From contig CM041538.1 of assembly GCA_023238725.1 (NCBI GenBank), positions 5,431,880-5,495,879 of the forward strand: a DNA stretch of 64,000 nt, in the 5' to 3' direction. The translations under genes and the position numbers were made by a program. The notes beneath the pieces were generated by a model, which saw nothing but the letters and a program-made list of their open reading frames with translations, had not been told where the DNA came from and did not search any database. Below, piece after piece: positions 48,201-60,760 of this stretch; position 1 is the stretch's first letter, and the number at the start of each line of letters is the position of its first letter. The DNA comes from Scortum barcoo. Lineage: Eukaryota; Chordata; Actinopteri; Centrarchiformes; Terapontidae.

Positions 48201-51200
48201 GTAAGCCTCGCCTGTGTCCATGTGAGGAGATGCCAGTGGCCCAGTATGTCCTGACATGATTAAAGAAAAGACCTTACAGAGAAACATCTGTTTGGCCAGC
48301 AGACATGTTGTCACCCAGATGAGGTCAAAGGAAGGATTCTCAGGAGATTAGCATCTGAGTTTTTAATTTAGAGAATCTCCTCCTCTGCGCTTCTTTCATT
48401 TCAAGTCTGTCTCTCATTTAAATCTGCTCTCCCCCTTTATTTCTCTCATTTCCCCCCTAATATGACACTCTATTTTTGATATTCTTCCCTCATTAAGTCA
48501 TTATTTTCCGTAAAGTGGCACTTATTACAGTGTGTTTAACTAATTTTGAGTGGTACAGTTGATGATAAAAACATAAATGATGATGACAACGACATAGACG
48601 GCGGTGATAATCACTATGTTTGCGGTACCATTAAAGGGTTATTTAGAGACAAGAACAGGCAAAATGTAATCTCTGTTTTACTCAAAGGGGGAAACCTAAT
48701 GAGAAAATGGCGCTTATTGCTGCGGGAATGAGATGTGGTAATTACATTAAAACAGATAACAACTCTTTATGCATCAGGCTCCTACTCCAGCACAATATAA
48801 TAGTAATACTCCTTGGAGATTAATGCCAGGGAAGATATGAAGTGCCACATGATTGATGGGATCATTAGCCCAGCTTTCACATGGGAGTACAAGTGTAGAT
48901 AGTGTGACTTTAACATAAGAAAAATGAAATATGATGTCGCGGGAAGAAAAAAAAGTCCAACGCAGGGTCGAACAGGTTAAAAACGACTGTATGCTCCACA
49001 GGATAAGTCAAGTGATTTAATGTGAATAAACAGATATATAAAGCTTTTAGTGAGGGATGACTGGCTGTGTTTCAAATGAAATTAAACTCGGACAAAGTCT
49101 AAATGCATTAGTATCCTGCATTGCTTCACTAAAAGCTTTTTAACAGTTTATTTGCACCAGAAAGCCCTTCGATTTATGTATCTCTATTGCTGTGGTATCG
49201 CCTGCATTTGACATTTATTTATCTAACAGCACTCGCATGACACAGTGGCGAGGCCCCGTCATACCACCACCAGCATTCAACTGTCAGATTCCATAATTGC
49301 AAAGTGATAACTTGACAGACGATGTAATTACTTGTTAACAAGGGTGGAGGAGGGGACTATCTGGCAAACACATCATGCTTACACAGAAAATGACCTCTGT
49401 TCCAATCAGTTGCTTTGGCAACACAGGTAATCTGCATAATCCCATCAGATTTTCTTTCCCATCGTTTCTCATCAATATCTTCTGTATTGCTGAGGTGCTT
49501 CTCAATCTATAACCAATCCAATGCTGTAACATGTTTCCTTTGGATATCCTATTGTTTAAGTCTACATTTCTGTAGATGTCTGCTCTTTTTGTAATTGCTG
49601 TATTTATTGTTACTCATTCTAAAAAACACAAGATAAAGCACAGGTTAAATTAGCCATGTGAGCATTAGGAGTTGGTTCACTGAGTGATGGAGACATTTAT
49701 GTCTCATCTACTAACCTCACCTCAACAGTCTAAATTGATCTGATGTTTTCGTTACTTTTAGTCTTTTCTGTGGAGTGCTAGTTTGCTTCTATCAATACAC
49801 CTTACAACTTTTCCACCTGAACCAAGAAAAGAAAAAGGCTAAAAAAAGTTGCAATTAGAGGTTCTTCTAACTTCCTTTCAGAATTTAAACCAAACAATTA
49901 AGTTCCAAGCTGATGGTTACTCCATCTGGTTGATAATTTTCTGTTGGCGCTAATTGCTACAACCAACACCTCTCACATGCATTTCACCTATTGGTCACGT
50001 AAAAACACTGATTAATGTAACTTTAATATTCCAGGTTTTTTTTTTTGCTAACAGCAGTGAAATGGACAATATTTGCAGCAGATGTCTGATTTAATTTATC
50101 TAAAAGTCGAATCATCAGTAATTTTTTCAGAGTAGACGGGGGCTGCTGTGCCAGGTTCAGTTTCTAGCTTTAGGCGCGGCAAATATTCAGGATTAGGATC
50201 AGCACTCATGTGCCCGTTAAGAATGATTGCGTTCAGGAAAGGCGCTTTGGTTTATTGAACACAGGGATTTATCTGATCCTCTCAGGCAGCTCAGATCGTT
50301 TAATGCTGCCTGGCTTTCCCCCAAATGAATTCCTGTGATTAGACATGGCACAGCCCAGCCTATCAACTCCAATAAAAGGGAAAGGCAGTGAGGGGGGTTT
50401 ACATAAGTCGAAATTGTTATTGTGTCATTTTTTATTATTGAGAGTGAACAGGATGAGCAGGAAAACGGCGTGGTAGGAGATGGTTCCAGTAATCTCAGGT
50501 GATATTTAACAAACCATGAGGCGAAGAGAGATTCTTTAACATGGTCCTCTTCTTTTTTAGAAAGCCAATGGTTATCACACGGTTTACACAGGATTATCAT
50601 ATTATATACTCCCATATTTAGTCATCACACTGAGAGTAAGACAACATGCTGAAAGGCAATAAAATATCTTCGTATATGACCACAGCCATTTCTATTTATG
50701 CATTCTCACTGTGTATTCCCAACTCAACATCTCAACATGATCAAAACATCTCTCTTCAAACATGTGTAGATGAACCCCCCCTGCTCCCACAGCATCCCAG
50801 AGTTCAGACTGTTTTCCCCTGACACCCAAGGCTTGTTGATCTAGATAACATCTGCCTCCTTAAACCCAGAGGTTTACACTGTTAGTGGAAAGTACAAGCT
50901 TTTAATATAATATCCATCTAATAAGGATTCAAACAGCTCTTTCCCCCTTTAATCTGGTTTCCAACGCCTCCATTAGACGTATCTCTCATCTTCTGAACCA
51001 GCCATCAAATGTACTGTAGCCCTTTGCTCCAAATGAACATAGAGATGCAAGAACATCCTCGTCCTTTAATGAGCACATTATTAATGTTTCCATTCTTCAA
51101 ATCGCGCCTTGCTTCCATGGCAAGAACAAAAGCAGATACAAAGTTCTCAATTAATTCTATGAGTATTTGGGTCTTACTCGAGGACATCATGTTTTCCAAA

Positions 51201-51429
51201 GTTAGATGAGTTTTAGGGATTTCTATTTCTGTGCGCCAATCACAGCTGCAATCTCATGACAGTGCGCTGGTTGTTTGCACATGTTGCCAGGAATATGACT
51301 GATCAGAACCAATCAAACCACACTCACAGCTTACTGATTGAGCAGCTGTAACGGACAAAAGATTTGTTGTTAGATGAAAACATTTATACCAGTCCCGTGT
51401 CTGTTGGTTAAATAAAGCCACACACGACA
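42219..51429. other. long non-coding stretch, nothing recognised
   Basis: More than 9 kb with no exon, RNA gene or repeat family I can support and few simple tracts. The longest open frames are 111 codons (44789-45124, plus) and 132 codons (50217-50615, minus), both featureless. Blocks such as 46018-46320, 47940-48060 and 50150-50420 are repeat-free and of mixed composition and may be conserved, but nothing identifies them further. A short GATGATGACAACGAC-like run lies near 48570-48605. Confidence 0.5.
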
Positions 51430-51756
51430 GCTGGTTAATTTAGCTGATGACAAAGGTGGAAAACAGTGGGGGGAGGCATCTACCCCAGCTCTGTCCAAAG
51501 ACAACAAAATCCAGAGCAAAGGAATGGTTTGGCACATAATAACCCGTAAACCCGTAACAGCTGTTAAATTACATTTTTGTATGCTGCAGCAACGTGTTAA
51601 TAAGTGAATAGAGCTAGGCGAGCTGCTTCTCATGTTTCTAGCTAACCTGCTGCTGGGTGTGGCCCTTAACATGAGAGCGGTGTCAATATTCTCATCTAAC
51701 GCGCTGCCAGAAAGCATATAAGTCAGTTTACTCCCCAGAATGTTGAACTGTTACTT
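51430..51756. repeat. dispersed repeat, two arms head to head (copy C)
   Basis: 51430-51520 matches the family in reverse orientation (TTTAGCTGATGACAAAG, AAACAGTGGGGGG, CTCTGTCCAAAGACAACAAA). 51590-51756 matches it in forward orientation (AACGTGTTAATAAGTGA, GGTGTCAATATTCTCATC, CCAGAATGTTGAACTGTTAC). Either two copies inserted in opposite orientation or one rearranged. Related copies are at 12700-12895 and 26975-27110. Confidence 0.5.
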
Positions 51757-54700
51757 TGTAAAATACTGCCTAAGAATGTGCTTTGCCAAACTTTACCACC
51801 GATCAATATGTAGTCATGAATATGTAACGTTATGGACACATACATTTTCAGGGGTTTTAAAGTCAAAGAGAGGAATACAGCATCATGTTGGATTTCTTTC
51901 AATCACATTGCCACTGTGGGCAAATGTTCCTTCAGTTGTGAAGCTGCTGTGAATTCGGTATTGAAGTGAAAAGCGTGATGTTTCCTAAGACACTGAAGTT
52001 GCATTCAGCAACACCCATGATGATGAAAGCCTGCTAGTTTAACTTGTTTCTGGTGTTAAAATGGATGAAAGTTTGAACTTTTTTCACACCTGATACTTTG
52101 AAAACAGTCTCTGTAAAATCCAAGCTTGAACCAGGCAAAAGTCAGAGCCTGCAGAAGAGTAATTACAGCATGCTGATTATGGTTTGTGCACACCGAGCAG
52201 TTGCGTGGTGGTATTCAGTCGTAGTTAACAAAGGCAGGGCAGGAGATAATGTTTGGATTAGTCTGAGATTCAAAGCTGCTGCTGTGGATCAATGTATCGA
52301 CGCCAACCCATGTAAAACACTTTCCATTAATTATCATCATGTATTCACAGCACGAAAAGGTGACATAGAAACATTTAAAACCCCAATCGTGATAATCAGC
52401 TTCTTTTTAACATGACCAGGTTTGGCCTTGTTTTCTGTTAACAACTGAAAAAGTCGTGTTTATTTACACTGTAGAATATTATGTAGAAACAGGATTATTC
52501 TCTGTTAGATTTATATCAGTGAAAGACATCAAGCTGGGCCCCCATGGAATCGACCATTAAGGGTTTTATAGACGACTGGCATGGAGATTCACAAACTGCA
52601 CTCCACAGCTGTGGGTGAGTTTTACCAAACGTTCATGGTCAAATACAAGGTCAACATCGTCTAGCAATGCCCTGCGCAGAGATGACCCTGGGAAATCATT
52701 TCAATCATAATGTGTTCAAAAGGTCCAGGTTGTAAAAAAAAAAAAATAGAGCTGTGGCCTCAAAAATGTTCATAAAGACAAATTTCAGGCCTGGAACGTG
52801 GGAAAGTGAATCAAAATAAAATTCAAGGCAATATCTGGTGTTTCTATCTCCCCTAATAAGACGCACTGTCTCTAAGGCTGTTATGAGACAGATTTAAAAG
52901 GTGAATGTTTTGTGTGCGAGGCATCCATGATACGCCTGAGAGCAATCTCATTGTCTTGCTTGGCTAGCGTGAATGCTGAGCTAACACCATGGCTGTAATC
53001 TATCACCACAGAGATTGCACTTGTTCCAGCATTGTTTTACAAGCTGCTGAGGACTAGGGCAGATAAGCTTTATCCTGCCTTCACTTTCTGCGTGAGCCTT
53101 TGAAATCCATCTGTCAATAAGATAGAAACAGTGTGGAATGGAACAGCATGCCTTGGTGCGATGGCCGGTGTTGCTTAAGGGTTTGGTTGAAAGCCCATTT
53201 AAAGTGAATAGTGGCTCTGGAGATATTTTTTTTTCTCTTTTTTTTTTTACTCTTTTTAATTTATTTTTTACTCTGAGGATGAACTTGAGGATGCAGGTTT
53301 TTTAGGACTGAAATATAATCAGTTCTTAGGTGTTCGAGAGTAAAATTAAAAAGTAAAGCTGCAGTCTTTGTGTTTGCTCCTTGAGGGCCACAAGGGGAAT
53401 CTGCATATAACTGCCTTTGTGGTTGTTTTTGTGATCAAATATATTAATCAAAACTTTGAAATATCTTTATTTACATATTCTGATTTTATTTTCAAAATGT
53501 GTCTCATAAAATGAGGACATTATTCTCACAATATAGAGTGTTTTTTCTTCTCATGAAACTATTAAATGCAAACTATAATGCCTTTACTATTAAAATCTTG
53601 AGCTGGATGCCGGATGATGAGACATTTTTGGATCTCTTTTCTTTTAAGCTTTGATTCATTTACTGATCAGTGTGTGCCAGGATATTAAACTTATAATATC
53701 TGTGTAAGATTTCCTGACAGAAGAACTTCAGCTGGGGAAGAAAACCCAAAGTAGGGCATCTCAGTTAGATGCTTTTCTTCTTTATTAGAAACTTTAACTG
53801 ATAAAATGGCTGGAAATTTACATAACAATGATGTCTAGTCTGGTTTTAAATAATTTCTTACATTAAGCTCAGATGGAAAGATGCCGTAAAGTTTGATAAT
53901 GCTGCTCTACAACTTAATGGTTCCAGTCACTCCATTTTTAAGGTATCGTGTACTTGGACAATAGGCTAGAGCAGTGTTTATGGAGACCACTTCTCAACCT
54001 AAGAACAGAGGTTTCTTACTGTGCACCCTGCCAAAGTGTCCCTCAGGAATACTGACTTTCAACCAGCTTCAGAGGCTCTGTGGCTGAATCTCATTAATAA
54101 CCCCTCTTTGAAGAGAAAAGCAGTACCGCCTCGCTAGCACTTATGTTCAAACTGGATGATTCTGCAGCATGTGACGGGTCCAGTGCAGTAAGCAAAGGAA
54201 AAGGTGTGGTGGCTGATGGGTATGTAGCATGTCCAGCCTTCTAACAGAGACTTGAGTTTGTGTCCAACATTAAGGTGAGCTCAGAAGCGAGTTTCCGCCT
54301 GTGTTATTTGACCGCTCTGTGGAATTTTTTCTCCAGACCTTTCCCATTCTTCTTATCTTCTTATCCTTGTCTTTGCATCAAATTCATGCACAATGACTCC
54401 TCCTGTAAAATCTGCTTCAGCTTCAGCTTAAATATACCTCCAGGCCACCCGGTGTTGAGGCTGTTTTTCTTTTTTTTTTTTTTTAACATAACTACTTTTT
54501 TTTAGTCACCTTATCCAACATTTTAAAAGACATTGGCGTTTGCAAAACCCCAAGGGTTTGTAGAAAGGTCTAACAATACACAGTGACCTTTCTTTCTTTT
54601 AAAACTTATTATGAACACATTATTTTCTGTTTTTATTCAGTTTTCTGTTAATCATTTAACATCAGCACCTTCCCTCTGTATCACAGGTGGGCCTCTCAGG

Positions 54701-55924
54701 TGTCACTGCCAGCAGAGTGTGTGAATGCAGATTGGCGAGCAGCAGATCAGGAGCATACTTTCAAAAATGCTGAACAAAATAATATTGTATTCTATTGTAT
54801 CTTAAGTAGCTATTTTAGCTGTTCAGCCTTTTTTTTTTTCCAAACATGTGATCCAGTCAGCGTGTCTTTACTTGACAGCGAGGATGATACCTTTGGCCTT
54901 TTCATTCTGCATCCTCACCTGTGAAGCTGAGTTATTGATGAGCCTATCAGCCTGATGCTGTCAAATGGCAATCTATCCTCCCCCTTCATTCGCTCTCTCT
55001 CTCACTCTCCTTCACAGCCGTAATCCTGGATTTTAATTTGAGCAGGAAGCAGCGCGCTGACCAGATGAGAGACATCAACTTAAAAAGGGGTCTCACTCCT
55101 TCAGCCGGTGCTGGTGGTGAGACTTTATTGGCAGCTGCCGTCCGGCATTTGAGAGCTCCGGGCAGCGAACATGAGGTTGAAGGGAGTGGAGGGAGAGCTG
55201 GAGGCTGAGGGTCAGATGACTCAGTGGGAATAACAAGAGATGAAGGAGGAGAGAAAAACAGCCTCAGAGCAGAGTGCAAGGTTGTGTTTAAGCCTGAGGT
55301 GCGGCAGGGGAGAGGTAAAAGCTCTCAGAAGTGAAGGTGTCTTTCTCTAAAGAGGGCGTCACGGTGGGACCCTGAGCCCAGTATTACATTTTTTAAAGAG
55401 AACAGTTTGGAGTTGTCAACATTTACATCTTAACTCTGGTAGGCAGGAAGTTCTCTTTACTTTACTTTTTTCTCTGGAAAACAGCTTGTCTAGTCCACTG
55501 GAGGGTGTTACTGCCGTATTAGAAAGGTTTCTTAGAGCAGATCCATGTACTTTCCATTGTAGGACTGAGTGCCACGTGCAGACTGTCAGTGTACTAACGT
55601 GCCTGCAGAGTGTATATGCACTGATGGGTTTAGTCAGGTGTGTGTGAGTGAATCGGCCACAACTGTTCTCTTGCTTTTCAGGCTTCCAGTTCCAGAACAG
55701 TTACACAGAAATGGGTGTTGGCGATGAAATTCAAGAATTATTATTTGTTACATTTTTTTAAAAGCTCCAATCTGCTGTTTTTGGCCATATAAATGAAAGA
55801 TTTTGACACAGTTCACATGTAAACAAGCACCTTTAACATCATTCTCCCTGTTACTAAGGAATCACAGTACTCTGTAATTCATTATGTCTCAGAAATCAAG
55901 GTTTTCATCTTCATGTCTTCAGTT
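51757..55924. other. non-coding stretch with one microexon-like site
   Basis: T-rich tracts at 53226-53275 and 54472-54500. A 27-base segment at 54248-54274 is bounded by good splice-site matches (see findings). No gene or named repeat otherwise recognised. Confidence 0.45.
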
Positions 55925-56105
55925 TGCAGTAAGTGATATTTTGGCCACTTGGGGGCAACGTGATTAGGCTGTAAACAAAATCACTGACATATTAAGTTGA
56001 TATGGCAAACTAGTTAGCATGCAGTTGCTCTTTTACACATCCAGCAGCCACTGAGAAACACTGTCATTCATTTTGAGTCGCGTGTCTGATGACATGACAT
56101 ACGTA
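55925..56105 (+). repeat. possible degenerate dispersed repeat
   Basis: GGCCACTTGGGGGCAACGTG, GACATATTAAGTTGATATGG, TAGTTAGCATGCAGTTGCTC and ACATCCAGCAGCCACTGAG form a series I recall from a frequent teleost repeat. Single copy here, no ends visible; weak call. Confidence 0.4.
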
Positions 56106-59100
56106 ATCCAATATTCACACTAATTTTCACTCTCTTTCTGCTTTGGGTCTCCATTCCTGTGGGAAGCTTGTTGCTCTGGTGAAGTAGCGGTCTGTAAAAT
56201 CATAACAATGATGTGAAGGATGCTATAAAGCTCTTCAGGACTGCAGAGTGGTCATGTGATCCAATGTTAACAAAGGAATATTGATTATAGCGACTTTAAA
56301 GCTGCAGTTGGTAGGATTTAGAAGACTGTAGACTGGCTGTAAAATCTCTCGCCTCCAAAGCCCCTCTCCACAGAGCAGGTTCTTTGTCCAGTTCAGTCTG
56401 ACTCCAGCTGTAAGTCTATCGCTAGTATTAATATTAATGTGTGACATCACACTGATGCACTTCTACTGGACATGATGCTTTTTCAGTTCCTGAATGGCAT
56501 AGAGCTCAAACTATTTTATAAAATAGCTTTTAGAATGAACATGATTATTTCTCCACATACTTGATATATATGTAGGGCTTTGCATTTTGCAGGCTCTTCA
56601 CTGAACTCCATATGATGCCCTTCTCATCCATTGCTCTTTGGATGGTGACCCACCTGCCTCACAGTCTTATTGCCTGACTTTGCCTTGGCTTTGCTGGCTT
56701 TATTGAAGTGTTCCAGGTTTGCACATCCATCTCTCGCTGCTTTTCTTGTCTGCAAAGATCTTCATGGTTGCAATCTTGCACAAGTGTCACTGCGGCATGA
56801 TAAGCTCCTGTTGGCTGGCGATGTTGTTATTGCTTGCAGAGGCAGAGTGATACGAAGGAAATGTCAGCTGATGCTGGCCTTTGCCTGCTGGAAAGGCCAT
56901 ATTTATGAGAATATGTAAATCCAAGTGCATTGTTTCTGCTGCTACTGAAATACAATGCAATATTGAACAGTGATGGGAAAAGAATGAAAACTGACCTGCG
57001 GCTAGCTTGTTGTTTGTGCCGGGATATTTTATGTCAGTTTGAGAAAGGACTCCTATTGCCACAGAGCATAATGTTGTGCTACACAGAAACACACACAAAT
57101 GGAGCACTGGCCCATAACTTTCTTTTCCATAACAGGTATCTGTGCTGTTTTGTTTTTCTTTTTTTGCCTCAAAGCACCAAAATGTTCAATCTGATTAAAA
57201 CTTAAACTGCAAATAATTTAGTGCTGCAAACAGGAAGTAGCTGACTCAATGAAGGAAGTTTGATTAGTCATAGATTTATAAATATTATTTACAGTCCAAA
57301 GAGGCATGTTTGTGCTTTTGAACCTATAGATCATCAATCCAGTGACCACACAGCTGACCCTCCGCTGATTCACTGGTGACATGGGTGTCCAGGAGAATTT
57401 ATGGAGATGTAGCAGAACGATCTACTTTCTGCTGTGGCCTTGCAGCACAAACCCAACCAGGGAACAATACAACTCAGCCTAATACGTGTGGAAGCAGGAG
57501 CGCTTATGAGTTGTTCTACTTTGAATTACAGTATGAGCCGAGGTACCTAACATCCATCGGGAGCTCAATCACTACACCGCTCTGTCTCAGCAGGAGATGT
57601 AACTCACAGCAGACTGAAAACGGATTTCATCTGAATCAATAATGCTGTAATTATGCCTTCCATAGATTCCTTGCACCTCTATTCATCAGAGGAATCTGAC
57701 ATGTGTTCTCGTAAACCTGTCAGGGGTCTTGATTTGCAGCAAAACATCTGCTGGCAGAGGGAGGAACCTAGCATCAGACTGTTTTGATGCTAGTTAATCT
57801 GTGGGCCTTCGTTATGATGAGTCACTTAGTGGGATGTTTAATCAAACCGGAAATTACCGTCTGGCCCCGCTCCAAGCACAGGCCTTGTGTGCACATTTGT
57901 GGGGCTTTTGTTTTCATAAAGGGAAATTATTAGTTGAAACAGCGGCAGCATCTAATTGCTTTTCTGTGTGAGTCAGTCTTAAAATCCTCAGTCATACGTT
58001 GCTGCATTTTCATCAGCTAAAACAGTTTTTATACATCTAGAAATTTACACACTCACTGAAAATGTCTTTTAACTCTGAACTGAAGAGAGGACTAACCGCT
58101 CTTCTCAGTGAAAGACAAACAGTGATTGATAAACTGGCTAAGCTAAACTAAGCTATCAACATTTTTTTAACAACTTTATTGAAAAGTAAACTATCAACAC
58201 GAACGTCGATCACGTTCAGTCAAGTGCGTGTCACGTTGTTGCTGTTTTGGTCGATGCTGGCTCGTCTACAGAGCGCGATCAACAGGATGCTGACTGCAGG
58301 TAACTTAACAACCACGGGTGTCACAGAGAGCATTTTCTGAGTGTTACATACAGAACCTTTGGGTAAAATGCTACTTCCATCACTACTGCTGTGCTTCAGG
58401 TATATGAATCCATTTTCTCTACTGTTCCGGGCACCAATTGTTTTCCATTCCTCTCTGAAGGATATAACCTAAAAGTCTCTGGGAACATTAAGTCGGCATT
58501 CATTTGATTCAAAATTGCATTATCAGAAAATACAGAGCAAACATTTCCAAACCCATTTCCACTTTAACTGCATGAAGTCAAAAATGGTCTGCAACAACAT
58601 AAACTATTTGTGATTTGTAGTTATGGAGTTAACATGCCATGTTCCCTTGTTGTTGTTGTCCTGAGAATGTAAAAGTCTACCCTTCTTTCCACTATTATAG
58701 AGCCTGCATATATAACCTCTCTCTCAGTAACCATGTTATGCTAAATAACCTATGTATCCTGTCCTCCCCTGATACCTGAGCTGCACTGTCGCCCGCCTGT
58801 CTCCACTTGTCTTTATGGTTACGGCTGTCAGACTTCTCCTTTCTCCTGCTGCCTGTGTTTGAGGACTGTCTCCCCTGGATGTCTCGGTCTGTATCTCTTC
58901 TTGTGTGCCTCTTTCTCCCTAGATGATGCTTTTATTAAAAAAAAAAAAGCAATTCTATGCTCAGAAATCACAAAGCTGCATTTCGATCAGGTTTGACTTT
59001 GACAAACAATATGTAGTCATTGAATGTTTAACTCGCCGCAATTTAATGTTATTTCATGTATATTGTGATGCTGTATTATTGTTAGACTGATTTTCCTGAA

Positions 59101-59947
59101 AAATAAAACAAGACTGCTGTAAGCTTGTGTGTTCTATTAGGTGCTGTGTGTCATTTTCCAAACTCAGCTGGGGAGAAATATGGATTGCGACAAAGCCACA
59201 AATTTACTTTCTTTTTTTTTTTTTTTGTAGCCAAAAAATAACCGTCTCTCCACATATGTCATGACTACAAAGGAGGAGACAGAATTTGTAAAACGATGGT
59301 ATTGAAGAAAATGACAGGCATTAAATTCGGCCTTGGGTTGCATTATGAAAAGGAGCCAACACACATTTTATTTTCGCTTTATTGCTTGAGTTTGAGTTCT
59401 GCATTTTCCATTCAAATGCTTGTTTGTTTGAATTAAGGCAAAATTAGAAAAAAAAATCCTAATTACATTGCCTCTTCCTCTTTTTTTGATGTAGAATAAC
59501 TCCACATTTGTAAAGCCTGTCATGGGGTACAACAATGTCTTGCATTTGGCAGCGCAAATAATTAAGAGAGCACATCCCTGTCTTACCTCCGCTCCTTGGC
59601 ATTCAAGAAAAACAATTCACCTTCTCTCATTTCCTATTATCTCCTTTTTCCACTTCTTTTTCTCTCCACTGCCACGGTGAGTTTGATCTGGACATCTTGC
59701 TCCAGTCAGTGAAAAGTAACATCCATTGGTGAAGGGAAACAGCCGTGGCTGGTGGGTAGAGAGTGCTCCTGCTCCCTGGTAATAGCTTTGGACACAGCTG
59801 TGTGCACGGCTGACTCCTCAGCACTGCCGGGCCTTATCTCCAGAAAGGAGATTAGGTTTCTGGGGGTTCCTGACGTATGTCTATAGTTGAGGAGAGGCTT
59901 GTGAGCTGGTCCACTGCGCAGTAGCCACAGATAAAATGTCTGAGGCA
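56106..59947. other. non-coding stretch, one stem-loop
   Basis: Holds a 16-bp perfect palindrome CTATTTTATAAAATAG (56509-56524), a 9-bp-arm stem-loop (57768-57793), a C/T-rich segment (58770-58920), and a T15 run (59212-59226). The 57720-58010 block is repeat-free and could be conserved. No exon recognised. Confidence 0.45.
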
Positions 59948-60757
59948 TTATTGCATTTTCCATTTTTGTTTACTTTGGGTATGTTGATTCTGAGTAATAA
60001 TCTGGGACGCCAACCCCGTATGAGTGGTTGGTTGGTTGGTTGATAAGGCAACACAGTTTTCAGACTTTTTATTCTTCTTATTAGCCTCATTCTGTTCGCC
60101 CACACTGCTGTTTGTTCGATCCTTTTTTACAAGGCAAACATCTGAAGCAATCAAACATCTGAAACAAGCCAAAGCGTGGCTGCTTTGCTCATCGCAGCCC
60201 ATGCGCAGAGTGGTGTAAATATAGAAACAAATGGCTTTTTTGAGAGTTAACTCAAAACTTACTGTTTCCCCTACTCCAAGCGCTTCCTTCCTCCACATCG
60301 CGCGTGTCTTTATGCTTTTTGAATCGGCAAAACAAAAGCAGCACAAGGCGGCTCTTGACAGAGTGGAGGAAATGATGGGGTAAATGGCTGCAACGCTACT
60401 TGGAACATGAAATGAATAAATTCTCCTCTTTCCCCATCTTCCCCTCACTGTGCATTTTGAGGTTTTCAGTTTTTGGATCAAGAGGAATTTCTCAGTTCCC
60501 CAAGAATTCAAAATGGATCTCGGTCTCTTAAGAGGAAGATAGGCTTCTTCCTTTTCTGACCCACTTCCAATCTCCATCATCTCTCCAGGACTGGCAGCCG
60601 CTGGATCCAAAGGATGCTGCCAGTTGTCTGTTACCTCCCTCAGTGAGACGTGAGCCAATTCTTTTTCTCTTTCTGCCATGAGTCTCGCTCGACGCCTTTT
60701 CTCCAGACGTAGCTCAAAATAAATAACAAACCCGATGTTGCGAGTACGCGTTGGGGC
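59948..60757 (-). other. longest open frame in the window, product unknown
   Basis: There are 269 sense codons between a TGA (60758-60760) and the stop at 59948-59950; the first ATG is at 60679, leaving 243 codons. The upstream part reads LEKRRRARLMAEREKELA, a charged helix-like segment, followed by an acidic Ser/Glu stretch. The later part has poor coding character, with scattered Cys and a stretch translated from a GGTT repeat. A GAG|GTAACA donor-like site follows shortly after the charged segment, and an acceptor-like T-rich ATTTTGAG precedes it. No domain recognised. It could be a short exon inside a chance frame, or chance alone. Confidence 0.2.
60026..60042. repeat. (GGTT)4 microsatellite
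   Basis: Four GGTT units plus a base, lying inside the long minus-strand open frame. Confidence 0.9.
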
Positions 60758-60760
60758 TCA

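Noticed and set aside
58700..58935. Possible third LTR (TATATAA near 58708, ATTAAA near 58930)
   Set aside because: No TG...CA ends or target duplication found; the C/T-rich composition alone is not enough.
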